Positions 41,120 to 53,204 of a stretch of 64,000 nucleotides of DNA are shown piece after piece; the stretch's first letter is position 1, and the number at the start of each line of letters is the position of its first letter. The stretch covers positions 22,733,001 through 22,797,000 of the forward strand of contig JAWZYU010000007.1 of NCBI GenBank assembly GCA_038380435.1, written 5' to 3'. Origin of the DNA: Ryuthela nishihirai. Taxonomy: Eukaryota > Arthropoda > Arachnida > Araneae > Heptathelidae. The position numbers were made by a program, and so were the translations under genes. The notes beneath the pieces are model-generated. The model did not search any database. It saw only the letters and a list, made by a program, of their open reading frames with translations, and was not told where the DNA came from.

Positions 41120-44100
41120 TAAATAGCAGCTGGACATATACTGAAATTAGAGCTGTGTACCAATGCCCTGTGATGATATACAGTACAGGATAGGACCTAA
41201 AGTCAGACCCCGCCTTCTCCTGGTTCAGCCGTTTCAAAGGAGATATTCTCTTGTGGAAGGGAACGGAAGGTTTGCCAAATTAGTGGGCCTACCGATCTCG
41301 TCATCAATGGTCACCTTTCTTTTTTTCCTGCCCTGCTGAGGAGTGGTCATATTTACATGGTCCTAAGTGCAATTTAAGCAGGCATTTGCATTACTTTGGT
41401 GTCCATTTAAATCTACTGGACTGTTTTATGGCTTTCAGTTTGATTACAGATCACGGACTCGCTGCGTTGGTGGGCTCTGTCTAGGGAAAATCTACCGTTG
41501 CGTTTTCTATTTGCCTGTGGTTTGCCATCCCTAATGAACAGATACAAAGGATACCTTATATCATATGGTGCATAATCCTGATCAGAGGTCAACTCAGGTA
41601 TCTGAACCCTTACTACTACGGAAAGGAAACGTGAAGTAATGTGTCTCAAGCAGTTCGGTTTCTATTTTGATTCTGGTTCTCCAAAGTAATCAGAAAAAAG
41701 TCAAAGTAACCAATCTTATAAAGGTGGTGCCTAAGTTTCTATCAGCATTGGTAGTAGTTTGAGAACAGGCCCAATGCTTCCGATTAGAGGTATGCTTGAT
41801 ACTGTTGTCCCTACCTCTATCAATAAACCTAGTTTCTATTTAAAAAATCCTACTAATCATTTGCTTTCCACAGAAATAAATGTCAGGAAGTTGCTTAGTG
41901 ATTATTCTCTTGACTTCCTCACACAGGAATTCCAGCGTTATAATTAGATATTCTGTGTTTGCAAGACAGGAGAAGGATTGTTAAAGTTCAGACACTTAAA
42001 AATAATTTTAAATTTCTCTTTTTAGGGAGGGAGGATGGAAAGCATTTCCAAGGTGTAGGTTCGATTCCAAGCAGAGAAGCCAGTAATGCTCTTCTGGGAT
42101 ATGATTGCATTAATGAAAGATTTCTTACAGCTAAATTTAAAACTAAGATTAAAAACTTCGATGTTATCTATTGCTATGCTCCCACACAGGATGAGAAAGA
42201 TAAGTTTTACAGACAATTTTCAAGAGAGTTTGAATTCTATCAAGAAAGGAGACATTTCTCTTGTGCTAAGTGACTTCATGACAAAGTTGGACCGACTCTG
42301 ACCTTTGCGCAGGATGATAGGTCCCTTTGGCATTGGTAGTTGCAAGGGCAATGGGGAACGTCTCCTACAGGCAAGTAAACTTAACTGTTTGAGAATAACT
42401 AACACTTACTATAAACCCTGGGATATTTACAAATACACATTGGGTTTCACCTGATGGGTTGCATGAGAATATAATCAATTATATATTAATTGACAGCAGA
42501 TGCGTTAATTCACTTAGGAACACCAGTCATACAGGTCAGATGGAAGCTTAAATTGGGTCTGATCATTCCTTATCACAAGTATCTTACAACTAGGGTTAAG
42601 AGAATTGACATTGAAGCTCTGGAAGATCAATATAATACAAAGCTTACCACGATAGTCTACTTAGTTATTATGAAAATATTGTGGTGTGTTTACTACTGAA
42701 GTTCAGGAAGAATGAGATGTTTAACAGGCTTTTGTTTTGAAACTAACAGTATTCTTTTGGGTAAAAAGGAGCAGAGGAGAAAGTCGCTTGAGTGATAAGC
42801 TATGGAACTTATTTCTGAAAGAAGGAACCGCAGGAATAATATGAATCAACACCCTACTAGTCCTAGCAGACAGCATTACAAAGAGCTTAATAAATGTGTA
42901 AAGTTCAGTTAACAGCTGATAACAATCTTTGAGAGCTTGGATGACGAAGCGGAAGAAGCAGCAAGACAGCTGTACCAGATAATTAATGTTTTGTGTGGGG
43001 AGAACCAGAGAGGTACACAGGAACTGAGGGATAAACATGGTAAGTAATTGAAGGTGAGGATTCTGTGAGCTGAGCATTTCCGAGATGTTATGAACAGCGT
43101 ATTTAGTTCTACTAGTTCTACTCCCATTGTAATGAGGATAGATGCATTACTTTCTTCGATATTGGCCCTATATCACATTCTGAAGTCACTTTAGCTATCT
43201 CTATATTAAACCTGCATAAATCCCCAGCGATGGATGAAATTACCACTGAAATGCTGAAAGCTGGAAAAGTTTGTCATATGGCTGACTAAAATTTTGAATA
43301 TTTTTTACGATAAATGTGTTGTTCCTAAGGATTTTCCTAGAACGATTATTATCCCTGTTTTTAAAACTTTTATCACCGTTCTTTTGATAATTATAGGGGA
43401 ATCAGGGTTCTTTGTGTTCCAGGTAAAGATCATTCATTACTTTATGGGTCCTTAATAGAATTAAGAATTTAGTTGATGGACAACTTCGTGATGAACAGTG
43501 TGAATTCAGAAGTGGAAGGGAATGTAGAGATTAAATATTTTTTCACTTAGGCAGATTCTTGAGAAACGTTTAGAGTCTCAGAAACCTGTGGTTACTAGCT
43601 TTATAGATTTCATAAAGGCTTTTTACTCTGTTGATTGACATAATTTCTGGTTGATTGTTAAATCATATGGAATACCTGATAAGTTAGTTAGCATAATGAA
43701 AGTTCTCTATAATAACACTAAGTTGTGTTTGAGAGTTATTAAGGCTTGTAGCATTGGTTTAGCATTGCTAGTGGAATTAGACAAGGATGCATTTTGTCTC
43801 CTTTTCTTTTTAGTTTGGTTATTGATTATGCTACGCAGAATTCCCTGCAAAGGGAAGATTTTGGCCTCAAATGGGCAACAGATTTCAAAATTTCTGATTT
43901 AGATTATGCGGTTGATTTGGCTCTGTCATTTTGCGATGTTGAGATGAATACTTTCATTCGGGCTGTTGATGAAACTGGTAGTAGAGTAGGTTTGATGATA
44001 AACAGATAGAAATTAAATTGACGAAAATTGGCCAGGCAGATGGTGCCTCATTTGCTTTGAACAGCTGCACTCTTGAGGGTCAATATAATTGTCTTGGGAG

Positions 44101-44690
44101 CTGTTTAACACATACTGGCGATGTGCGGCATGAGAAAAAATCAGAAGAAGTAGGTATTACTGCTGGGACTTTTAAGAATCTATTAAGAATGTGAAAAAAG
44201 ACACCTAAAGACTAAACGTAGGTGGTATAATAGTTTATTTCTTTCTAGGGGTAGTTATGTAAGTGTAACTTGGATCCTTTCTAAGCATGATAACAGGAAA
44301 TGATGCCTTTGATTCTTGATGCTTGCCCAGTATCTCGGGGATTATGTGGTTTGAATTTGTAAGTAATGATGTAATTAGACAAAGGAGTCAGCAACCATCT
44401 CTGAGAAGCACATTGGGCAGAGAGAGAATGCCTTGGTTTGGCCATATTGCCCATATGCAGACTGCAGATTGACGATAGCGCTATGAATAGCTTGCCTAAA
44501 GTCCGCAGGAAAAGGGGGAGAACTAGGATGTGATGGACAATGTGAAACAGGACCTTGTTAGAATTGGCCAAAGTGGCCAAATGCAGTATTTGTAGTGCAA
44601 GTCAGACGTGTTTGGAAAACAAAATTACACAGTCTCTTTGGACCTTCGTAGCCCATGCTGCTTGAGGATTCTTCATGATGTATGTTCCTT
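41120..44690 (+). mobile_element. RTE/CFDP2-like non-LTR retrotransposon, copy C (longest, decayed)
   Basis: 5' region with GACCCCGCC and GAGATATTCTCTTGTGG (41,190-41,270), shared with B and D. An apurinic-like endonuclease follows: FLTQEFQRYN (41,920), AKFKTKIKNFDVIYCYAPTQ (42,140-42,190), a decayed GDFNAK site near 42,270. Then a linker, RT at about 43,000-44,000 (GIPDKLVSIMKVLYNN, SPFLFSLVIDYATQNSLQ, catalytic box mutated to YAVD near 43,905), thumb/C-terminal remnants to 44,640, and the 3' end GCCCATGCTGCTTGAGG near 44,650. Many stops and frame changes, and one-third shorter than expected in places. No TSD identified. Confidence 0.88.
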
Positions 44691-44699
44691 TGTTAGTGC

Positions 44700-46060
44700 A
44701 CTGTCTGTGCCCGATATAAGTGGCTCTGCATAAGTTCACATCAAATGGAAATCTTTTCTTTATTTTGTAACTTCATTGTGTACCCTATGGATACATAATA
44801 GATACAATACAATACAAACGGTACCGTAAAATGGGAAGTCCTTCATCAGTCTTTCCCAATTAAAAATTTTCTTTAATTTAGTTTTTAATCTTTTATTTCC
44901 TTTCTTTTTAAGCAGAATTACTTTAAAAGTGAAATAATTCACATTAGTGAATTTGATTGAACTCAAAAAATAACCACTAAAAGTTAGATTAGATTCCAAA
45001 GATTAGTCTCTTTGAGAAAATCCAAAATTAATAAATAAAATTTTAGTTTGGTAGAATCTAGCGGATGGTTTAAAATAGTATTAATTTCAAATTCTTGAAT
45101 TCCAATTTTCTGGAGTTTTTCAAAGAAAAAGTTTCTTATATTATTATATTTGTTACAATTTAATAAAATATGAGTTGTATTTTCAAATAGTAAACATAAA
45201 CTACAATTGGGAGAATTTATTAGATTTACTTTATGTTTTGTGCTATTTAGCATGATATTATCTGTTCTTAATCTGTAAATTATTTTTGCTTCGTGTCTTG
45301 TAAAAGGAAGTTTTCGAGCATAATTTTTATTTGAAATATGAAGTCTAAAAGTGGGTTTAAATAAAGAATGGATTTGAAACAATTTTTCTGTAAGATTAAA
45401 TTCTAATTTCTTCAAATCTAATTTTGCTGAAGAATAAAAAGAAAAAGTTGGAGAAAATTCTGTTAAATTATGAGCGGTTTTTGCAATTGAATCTACAAAA
45501 TTATTTTCCAAAATATCCGAATGCGCCGGGACCCGTTGTATAGTAATAAAATTATTAATTTTTTAATTATCCGAATTAAGTTCCAAAATTTGTTAAATGT
45601 AATAATTATATTCAGAATATAAAAATTTTTCAGAAAGAGTTTGAATGGCTCCCTTGGAGTCCGCAAAAGCAACTATTTGTTTATCCTTTATATTTACAAG
45701 TATTCATTTAAAAGCTTCTATTATAGCATATAATTCAGCTTGAATTATGGGAATGTGACTAGGAAGTTTAAACGATCTGTGTAAATTCCAACTTGGAATA
45801 TAGAATGCTGCAGTTACAGAATTTGGGTCAGATAAAACTGAGCCATCAGTTTATATTTCAAAAAAATTTTAAATTGATCATATTTATAATTATAAAACAA
45901 TTGTGCTATAGCTTCAAAGAAATATAATTTTGTTGAAATAATGATGAAATCTCCGTAATAGTTAAAGGTGCAGTATAACACCATGTAGGAAAAAGATCTG
46001 GTATATCACCTCTAAGTATAAAATTAGAATATTTAATGCAAAAGTATAGGAGATCTTTTA
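44700..46060 (-). mobile_element. I-like non-LTR retrotransposon remnant with RNase H (second element)
   Basis: Minus strand: a 5' piece LRGDIPDLFPTWCYTAPLT (near 46,000); RNase H with TDGS (45,839-45,850, a TAA stop directly before it), AELYAII (45,725-45,739), FADSKGAI (about 45,650-45,668) and RVPAHSD followed by NNFVDSIAK (45,480-45,530); and a C-terminal region PFTRHEAKIIYRLRTDN and CSLCLLFENTTHILLNC (45,140-45,330), a CCHC-like knuckle. A 175-codon frame (44,984-45,511) survives. The 3' end lies tail-to-tail with LINE copy C at about 44,695. Confidence 0.85.
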
Positions 46061-46284
46061 TCATTTTTTACAATAGAATACTTTTTTTATAATAGAATAC
46101 TAGATTACTTTTTGCAACTATTTATATTATTATCTATTCTAATGAAACTTATTATTTAAAATAATTTTCACTATAAAATTAGTGGTAATATAATAACTAG
46201 GTATATTTGGTAAATGTAATGAAATATCTGATAAGAATTTATAACAATAAATGTTCCGATTTTTTTGTGTATTATATGTAAACG
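46061..46284. other. AT-rich unassigned stretch
   Basis: Nothing recognised between two LINE remnants. Confidence 0.5.
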
Positions 46285-48087
46285 GTACTAGGCATAAGCT
46301 AGAAGGAGAGCTGTATCCCAATCTTCGGTGATGATGCACAGAAACGGCCAGGCCTAATACCTAAAATCCAACTCCGCCTTCTCGTGGTGCAGGCAGTTAG
46401 GTACTTTTCAAAAGAGATATTTTCTTCCATATGAGAACGGAAGGGGAGAGCTGCAAGATCAGTTTGGCCTACTGATGTGATCATCTGTGGCCACCCTTTC
46501 TCTTTTTCTGCCCTTCTGAGGAGCACTTCACAGGTCACTTCACAATGTTCTGGCGCTGACTATTTATTTCCTCTTGAAGTCCTCACACAGGAATTCCAGC
46601 GTTATAAGTTTGATATTCTGGACTTGCAATAGACAAGACGGACGGATACAGCTCAGATACTTAAAAATATTTTTAAATTTCTCTTTTCAGGGGCGGGGAT
46701 GAAAAGCTTGTACAAGGTTTAGGTTTACTTTTCAGTAGACACGCTTTCTAGGATATGGCGGCATCAATGAAAGATTTCTTAGAGCTAAATTTATAACTAA
46801 GATTAAAGACTTGGATGCTATCTGTTTTTATGCCCCCACAGGGGACTCTGATGAGGACGAGATAGATTAGTTTTACAGACAAATTCATGATATTTTGATT
46901 TTGCGACTATTTTTCTTGAGAGATATTTATCTTGTGCTAGGTGATATTTAAGGTGATTTTTAAGGAGATATTTATCTTGTACTAGGTGACTTCAATGCTA
47001 AAGTTGGTACTGACATTTGGGCAGGGATTGTAGGTTCCTTTGGCATTGGTAGTTCCAATGGCAATGGAGAACGTCTTATACAGGTAAGTAAACTTAATGG
47101 TTTGCTGAAAACTATCACGTACTACAAACACCTGGATATTTATAAATACACATATGTTGCACAGGAATAAGATAGATTTTATTCTAATTAACAGTAAATG
47201 GGCTAGTTCGGTTGGGAATACCAGACCATACAGGTTGATTTGACATTACGTGGTCAAAAGTATCTTGCAACTAAGCTTAAGAAATGTTGTGCTATTACCT
47301 TTAACACTGAAGCTTTGAAAGAAATGATCAGTGATTTTTCATTTCAAAGAAATGATCAGTGATCATTATGACAGTCTTAGTTTGCTTACTAATGAAGTTG
47401 AGAAAGAATGGAATAAATTTAAACAGGCTTTTCCTGAAACTAATAGTACTGTTTTCGGTAAAAAGGAACAGAGGAGACAAAGGTATTTGAGTGCTAAGGC
47501 TATGGAGCGTGCTTTTGAAAGAAGGAATTGCAGGAATCGTTTGAATCGATACCCTACTATTCATAACAGACATCATTGGCATTACAAAAAGCTTAACAAA
47601 TGAGCAAAGGATCAATTAACAGCTGATTAGGATACTTGGTTTGATAGCTTGGCTAGCAAAGCAAATGAAGTAACTTAACAGTACAACAGCATGGAGTTTT
47701 ACCAGAAAGTTAATGTTTTGTGTGAAAAAACAGACAGGTACATAGGGATTGAAGTATAAAAATCGTAAGCTAGTTGAAGGTGAGGATTCTGTTATGGATA
47801 GGTAGGCCGAGCATTTTAGATATGTTCTAAACAATTTAGTTCTACTCCCATTGCTTTTAACAAGAATAGATGTGTTACTGACCTAACGTTGGCCCTATAT
47901 CATATTGTGAAGTTACTTTTGCTATCTCTAAATTAAAAGTGCATAAATTGCAAAGGGTGGATGATATACTATTGAAATACTTAGAGAGGGGAATATGTCT
48001 ATTATCACGTAACTAACGGAATTTTGAATATCTTTTACGATAAAGGCATTTTTCCTAAGGATTTTACCACAGCAATTATTTTATTAA

Positions 48088-48152
48088 AATAAAAAAATTC
48101 CCCCTCAAGCAGCTGCTTGCCACAGAGGTCTGACAAGAGCCTGGCAGTATAT
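48088..48152 (-). mobile_element. SINE2 3'-end fragment inside LINE copy D
   Basis: CCCCCTCAAGCAGCTGCTTG, then CCACAGAGGTCTGACAAGAG and CCTGGCAG; only ~65 bp from the SINE2 tail side, with an A-rich stretch on the left. 5'-truncated insertion. Confidence 0.85.
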
Positions 48153-48754
48153 ACCGATTTTTAAAAAAAGTTCATCTCAGTGCGTGTGATAACTATAAAG
48201 GAGTCAGCCTATTTTCTGTTTCAGGTAAAGTTCTTTGCATTATTGTGCTTAATAGAATTAAGAATTTGGTTGATGGACAACTACGTGATGAACAGTGTGA
48301 ATTCAGAAGTGGTAAGAGGATGTATAGATCAAATACTTTCATTTAGGCAGATTCTTGAGAAATGTTTAGTCTCAGAAACCTGTGGTTACTAGCTTTGTAG
48401 GTTTCAAAAAGGCTTTTGACTCTGTTGATCGACATAATTTGTGTTTGATTTGTTAGTATGGAATACCTGATAAGTCAGTGTAATGAGAGCTCTCTAAAAT
48501 AACATTGAATTATATGTGAGAGTTGGTACGTCTTGCAGCGATTGGTTAGCATTTCTAGTGGAGTTAGACAAGGGTGCATTTTGTCTCCTTTTCTCTTTAG
48601 TTGGATTATTGATTATGTTATGTTGAATTCCCTGCAAGGGAACGATTTTGGCCTTAAATGGTCTAGAGATTTCTAAATTTCTGATTTAGACTGTTCGGAT
48701 GATTTGGCCTTGTTGACTAATGATGTTGATGAGAAGAATTCTTTCATTAGGGCT

Positions 48755-49142
48755 TTGGGTTGGGTTGTTTTACCTCTGAGCGGCACTTTTTTGCACACCA
48801 TGGGCTAAATGGCCAGGTCACATGGACCCCGAAGGCTCAGAGAAGGTTGGGGGAGGGGACCCACTGGAACAGCTGTTGGGAGACAGATGGTAGCGTCCTG
48901 TCAAGGCCATCCAGCGTGTTCTTTAACGTACACAGGGTATGGCTCTCCCGCACACGGGGCCACGGCTTAACGTCCCATACGACGGACGTCGGCCTTTCCA
49001 AGCCCATCGGTGTCCCCTACTGACCGTGGGCAGGGCGGGGAATTTTGCGGAGATAAATCTCAACGCTGACATAGCTGGGACTCGAACCTGGGAACTACAG
49101 ATTACGAGCCTGGCGCGCTACCGACTGAGCCACCCCCACCCC
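48755..49142 (-). mobile_element. SINE1, full-length, nested in LINE copy D
   Basis: Complete element in minus orientation with head boxes at the right end. TSD CTTTCATTAGGGCT at 48,741-48,754 and 49,143-49,156 (14 bp) duplicates LINE sequence (the FIRAVDET region), proving insertion after the LINE copy existed. The 87-codon frame is open (48,760-49,023). Confidence 0.97.
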
Positions 49143-49860
49143 CTTTCATTAGGGCTGTGGATAAGACTGGTAATAGAGTAGGTTTAGTGATAAACAGAAA
49201 GAAAACAAATTTGATGAAAATTGATCAGGCAGATTGTGATTCAGTTGTTTTGAATGGTCGCACTCTTGAGCAAGTGTCTCAGTTTTACTATCTTGGGAGC
49301 TGTTTAACAAAGAGTTGTGTGTGCGGCATAAAATAAAGCAAATAACAGGGATTACTGCTGGGACTTTTAAGAATCTATGGAGAATGTTGAGCAATAGGGG
49401 TTTATACCTAAATATTAAAATTAGGTTGTATAATAGTTTGGGTTTTTCTAGGGTTAGTTATGGAAGTAAACGTGGACCCTTTGTAAGGAAGGCAACAGGA
49501 AACTTGCCTATGATTCTAGATGCTTACGAAGTATCTTGGGCATTAGGTGGTTCAGCTTTGTAAGTAATAATGAGGTTAGGCAAAAAAGTCGGCAGTCTCC
49601 TTAGCAGCTTATTTTGCAAAAAGAGGATGATTGATTTGGCTATGTTTTCAGTATGCAACATTACAAATTAGGGAATAGAAACTTCAGAAAAAGGGGGAGA
49701 CTTAGGCTGCGATGGGCAGACTATGTCAAACAGGACCTTGCTAGAATTGGCCTGCAGCGGTCAAATGCAGCAGCAGTAGCTCAGGACAGACGTGTTTGGA
49801 AGACATAATTTCATAGTTTGTTTGAACCTCCATAGTCCATGGCTGCATGAGGATTTTGTT

Positions 49861-49905
49861 TGTATATGTATGTGTGTATGTATGCATGTATGTATGTATG
49901 CATAT
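49861..49905 (+). repeat. TGTATGTATG microsatellite
   Basis: Imperfect (TATG)n directly after the LINE copy D 3' end; it may have grown from the element's simple-repeat tail. Confidence 0.85.
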
Positions 49906-50392
49906 TAATATTATTTTTCTCACTTCAGCATAACTTGTACACTGATATATTATGGAAAAGGAAATCCATATTCAAAGCTCTCTGAATCTGAGTACTTGTT
50001 AAGTCCTAACATATAATATAGAAAAATATGCCCCCCTGAAATAGTTGTTAGGTTCTCCAATGCTAACATCATTTCAGATGTAATGCAACGAATTCTCACT
50101 GAAACTGTATTTAGGTTACTTTACCAGTATGTTAAAATGGAATAATATAGAAGAATATACGCCCTGAAAATCTATCAGATTTCTAACAATTGTGCCAATT
50201 TTATACCAGCTGAATCAGAAATCAAATGTCTAACCATATGCTGATTAGGGATTAATAAACAATGTTATGCCACATGTAAATTACGAAAAATTCTTTACCA
50301 TCTGTAATCGTTAGGATTTAGCATGGAAAACAAAAATATCTTTACTAAAACCAATTTCTCTGACCACTATATCAACTAGGACTTAATAGACA
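49906..50392. other. AT-rich unassigned stretch
   Basis: A loosely repeated phrase (ATAATATAGAAAAATATGCC at about 50,010 and AATATAGAAGAATATACGCC at about 50,140) suggests an old ~130-bp duplication. No gene. Confidence 0.4.
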
Positions 50393-51005
50393 AAGGATAT
50401 TTGCGATTAAAGAGCAGTCAGGATTTCTATATTTCTTTGCACATAAAGAGTAGTCAGGATTTCTATATTTCTTTGCGTATAAAGAGTAGTCACGATTTCC
50501 ACATTTCTTTGCATATAAAGAGTAGCCAGGATTTCTATATTTCTTTACATATAAAGAGTAGACAGGATTTCTATATTTCTTTGCATATAAAGAGTAGCCA
50601 GGATTTCTATATTTCTTTGCATATAAAGAGTAGCCAGGATTTCTATATTTCTTTGCATATAAAGAGTAGCCAGGATTTCTATATTTCTTTACATATAACG
50701 AACAGACAGGATTTCCACATTTCTTTGTATATAAAGAGTAGTCAGGTTTTCCACATTTCTTTGCATATAAAGAGTAGCCAGGATTTCTATATTTCTTTGC
50801 ATATAAAGAGTAGTCAGGATTTTTATCTTTCTTTGCATATAAAGGGTAGCCAGGATTTTTATATTTCTTTGAATATAAAGAGTAGTCAGGATTTCTATAT
50901 TTCTTTTGCGTGTAAAGAGTAGTCAGGATTTCTATATTTCTTTGCGTGTAAAGAGTAGCCAAGATTTCTATATTTCTTTGCATATAAAGAGTAGTCATAT
51001 TTCTT
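50393..51005 (+). repeat. 36-bp minisatellite, about 17 units
   Basis: Core GTCAGGATTTCTATATTTC plus TTTGCATATAAAGAGTA. Unit length is divisible by three, giving simultaneous frames on both strands (173 codons plus, SSQDFYISLHIK repeat; 208 codons minus, KKYRNPGYSLYA repeat). No relation to the 36-bp unit at 11.5 kb was seen. Confidence 0.95.
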
Positions 51006-51554
51006 TACCTTTATGCCTCTTAGAGCTAAATACACAACTGGCGTCTATCCAGGAGCCGTTATAATTCTACCTGTTGGATTTAATACACCAAAGGTATACT
51101 GCATATGAGAAAAACGGAATTTCCAGCTACTGTAATTTTTTTGGGCTTTACACAACAACGAACAAGAATATGACTGTTGAAAGAGTTTACCACTCTCCAT
51201 TTAGGGCTTTACACACAATGTGTAAAGTACTAATAAAGGAACCTTCCTTTATACTTCTAAGCCAGTGCCTTCCAAAGTGAGTGTCACGATACCCTGGGAT
51301 ATCACTAAATTTCAATTTCTTAAATTGTACTCCTTACCACGTACATATAACTCATTAAAGTTTGTACACATATAAAGTACGCTTTGCATTTTATTTTTTT
51401 TTTTGTTTTGTTTTATCTTTAAGGTTTTAACCTTTCCCTTTTTCTACATATTTTTTCACCAATTCAAAGTTTTGAGTATCGGAATATATTCAATACACGC
51501 ACAGAGTTGTATAAAAAAAAGTTTCGAAAGCTCTGTTTTAAACAGAATCATCGT
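51006..51554. other. Unassigned stretch with a hAT-like end motif near 51,263
   Basis: CAGTGCCTTCCAAAGTGAG resembles hAT terminal sequences, but no matching right end or 8-bp TSD was found. Poly-T near 51,394. No gene. Confidence 0.35.
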
Positions 51555-51766
51555 TTTTACTTCTAAACGAACCTTCCTTTATACTGTTAAAAGAACCTTC
51601 GCTTATACCGTTAAAAGAACATCCTTTTATACTTATAAACGAACCTTTATTCATACTGCTGAAAGAACTTAGCTTTACATTTCTAAACAAACTTTTCTTT
51701 ATAATACTAAACGAACCATTTTTTATATTTCCAAATGAAACTTCCTTTATACTTCTAAACGAACCT
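51555..51766 (+). repeat. ~24-27-bp minisatellite, about eight units
   Basis: ACGAACCTTCCTTTATACTT plus CTAA-type units with drift; the SINE1 at 51,767 sits within the array, and one more unit lies just beyond it (52,145). Confidence 0.85.
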
Positions 51767-52140
51767 GAGGCGGGGGTGGCTCAGTCGGTAGCGCGCCAGG
51801 CTCGTAATCTGTAGTTTCCAGGTTCGAGTCCCAGCTAGGTCAGCGTTGAGATTTATCTCCGCAAAACTCTACGCCCTGCCCACGGTCAGTAGGGGACACC
51901 GATGTGCTTGGAATGGCCGCCATCCGTCGTATGGGACGTTAAGCCGTGGCGCCGTGTGCGGGAGAGCAGCCATACCCTATGTACGTTAAAGAACACGCTG
52001 AATGGCCTTGACGGGAGGCTACCATCTGTCTCCCAACAGCTGTTCCAGTGGGTTTCCTCCCCAACCTTCTCTGAGCCTTCGGGATCCATGTGACCTGAGC
52101 ATTTAGCCCATGGTGTGCAAAGTGCCGCTCAGAGGTAAAA
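51767..52140 (+). mobile_element. SINE1, full-length copy
   Basis: Head, body and tail to GAGGTAAAA, with small deletions (for example the A-run near 52,120) and no AACCC tail repeats. TSD TAAACGAACCT at 51,756-51,766 and 52,141-52,151 (11 bp). Confidence 0.95.
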
Positions 52141-52164
52141 TAAACGAACCTTTCCCTTCATCTG

Positions 52165-52655
52165 TGAAAAAAATAATGCGTAACCTAATGAAACCAATCG
52201 GTGTGTTGCAAATCAGGTGAACCTGATGTCAAGGCGGAAAGCTTCACGTTCTGGTTATTATGAGGTCACCTATTATAAAGCACCACTTTAACTATTAACT
52301 ATTGAACTGGCTTTGTCTTTCCTTCAGTGGTCTATAGAGAGAGAAACGATAATGTGTTTTGTCAAAAAATCGCTTTGGCTCGCAGTCTGATGCTACTAAC
52401 AACAAATGACTTGAACCGTCACCGAAGTTTCTATAGTGATGAAGTACAGCTGTTGAAGACTCATTGATGATGAATACGATGATGACTTTTTAGACATCTA
52501 CACAGAGACATTGAAGTAATGGTTACTTAACCCTGTCTCCTCCAAGTATGTTTGGGGTCTGGGTAGATAATCAGCTTTTATAATATGATAATTAGCCAGG
52601 CTCGAGATTTAATATTTGAAAGATTCTCGAGTCCCAATTGTGATTTACTGACTAA
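52165..52655. other. Unassigned stretch
   Basis: No coding frame, SINE or array recognised. Confidence 0.45.
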
Positions 52656-52659
52656 AGGC

Positions 52660-52975
52660 TAAGACGTACCAGAGGAGATTAATCTCCGTTAAATCCCGTT
52701 TTGTCCTCGGTGAGAAAGACGGCACTGCTGAACTTGAAAAGGTAGCCGTCCTTCGAGTGAGATATTAAACCAGGGTTCTTATGCAGGAGAACCACACCCT
52801 CTTCACGGTAAAGAACCGCTGGATGGCCTTTGACGAGAGGATTCCATCTGTCTTCTCACAGCTGACCAGTGGACCTCTTCCCAGCCTTGGCTGAACACTT
52901 GGGGTCTTGTTACCTGGCCATTTATCCCAGTGGGGGCGAAAAAGTACCACTCAGGGGTAAAAACAAATCAACACA
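52660..52975 (+). mobile_element. SINE1-related element, divergent copy or subfamily
   Basis: Same order of blocks as SINE1, but with many differences: AGATTAATCTCCGTTAAAT, GGTAGCCGTCC, ACGGTAAAGAACCGCTGG, CTTTGACGAGAGGATTCC, TTACCTGGCCATTTATCCC and ACTCAGGGGTAAAAACAAA. Tail present; head not recognisable. Could be an old copy or a separate subfamily. Confidence 0.82.
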
Positions 52976-53204
52976 ATTATGTGTAATATAGGCCACAATT
53001 TGGAATCGGGTTCTTGGCAAGTATAAATTTTTGTTTATTATACGAAAATGCTGTGTTTGAATTGAATTACAACGAAATCTTGGGAAGCTTTTGTCGAACC
53101 TATCGTCGCAAACACTCCCAGTTGTAAATGTAGTACTATTACCTAGTTACAGAATAGATAGCACAGGGTAAAATTTGAGTAAAGTCTGAAAAATTACTAA
53201 TGTT

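Larger units (their letters stand above)
46285..49870 (+). mobile_element. RTE/CFDP2-like non-LTR retrotransposon, copy D, split by SINEs
   Basis: 5' region homologous to B and C (46,370-46,550). Endonuclease remnants include EVLTQEFQRYKFDILD (46,575) and DFNAKVGTD (about 46,990-47,020). The linker frame (47,331-47,603) reads LTNEVEKEWNKFKQAFPE and MERAFERRNCRNRLNRYPT. RT pieces follow, with the catalytic box altered to CSDD near 48,692. A SINE2 fragment (48,088-48,150) and a whole SINE1 (48,755-49,142) interrupt it. The C-terminal part (49,157-49,810) retains GITAGTFKNLWRM and KIRLYNSLGFSRVSYGS. The tail CCATGGCTGCATGAGGAT near 49,840 is the family 3' end. Inactive. Confidence 0.9.

Noticed and set aside
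50372..50998. 208-codon KKYRNPGYSLYA repeat frame
   Set aside because: Antisense of a 36-bp minisatellite that is open on the other strand as well.
51260..51310. Second hAT element at CAGTGCCTTCCAAAGTGAG
   Set aside because: No matching opposite end and no 8-bp duplication found within 1 kb.
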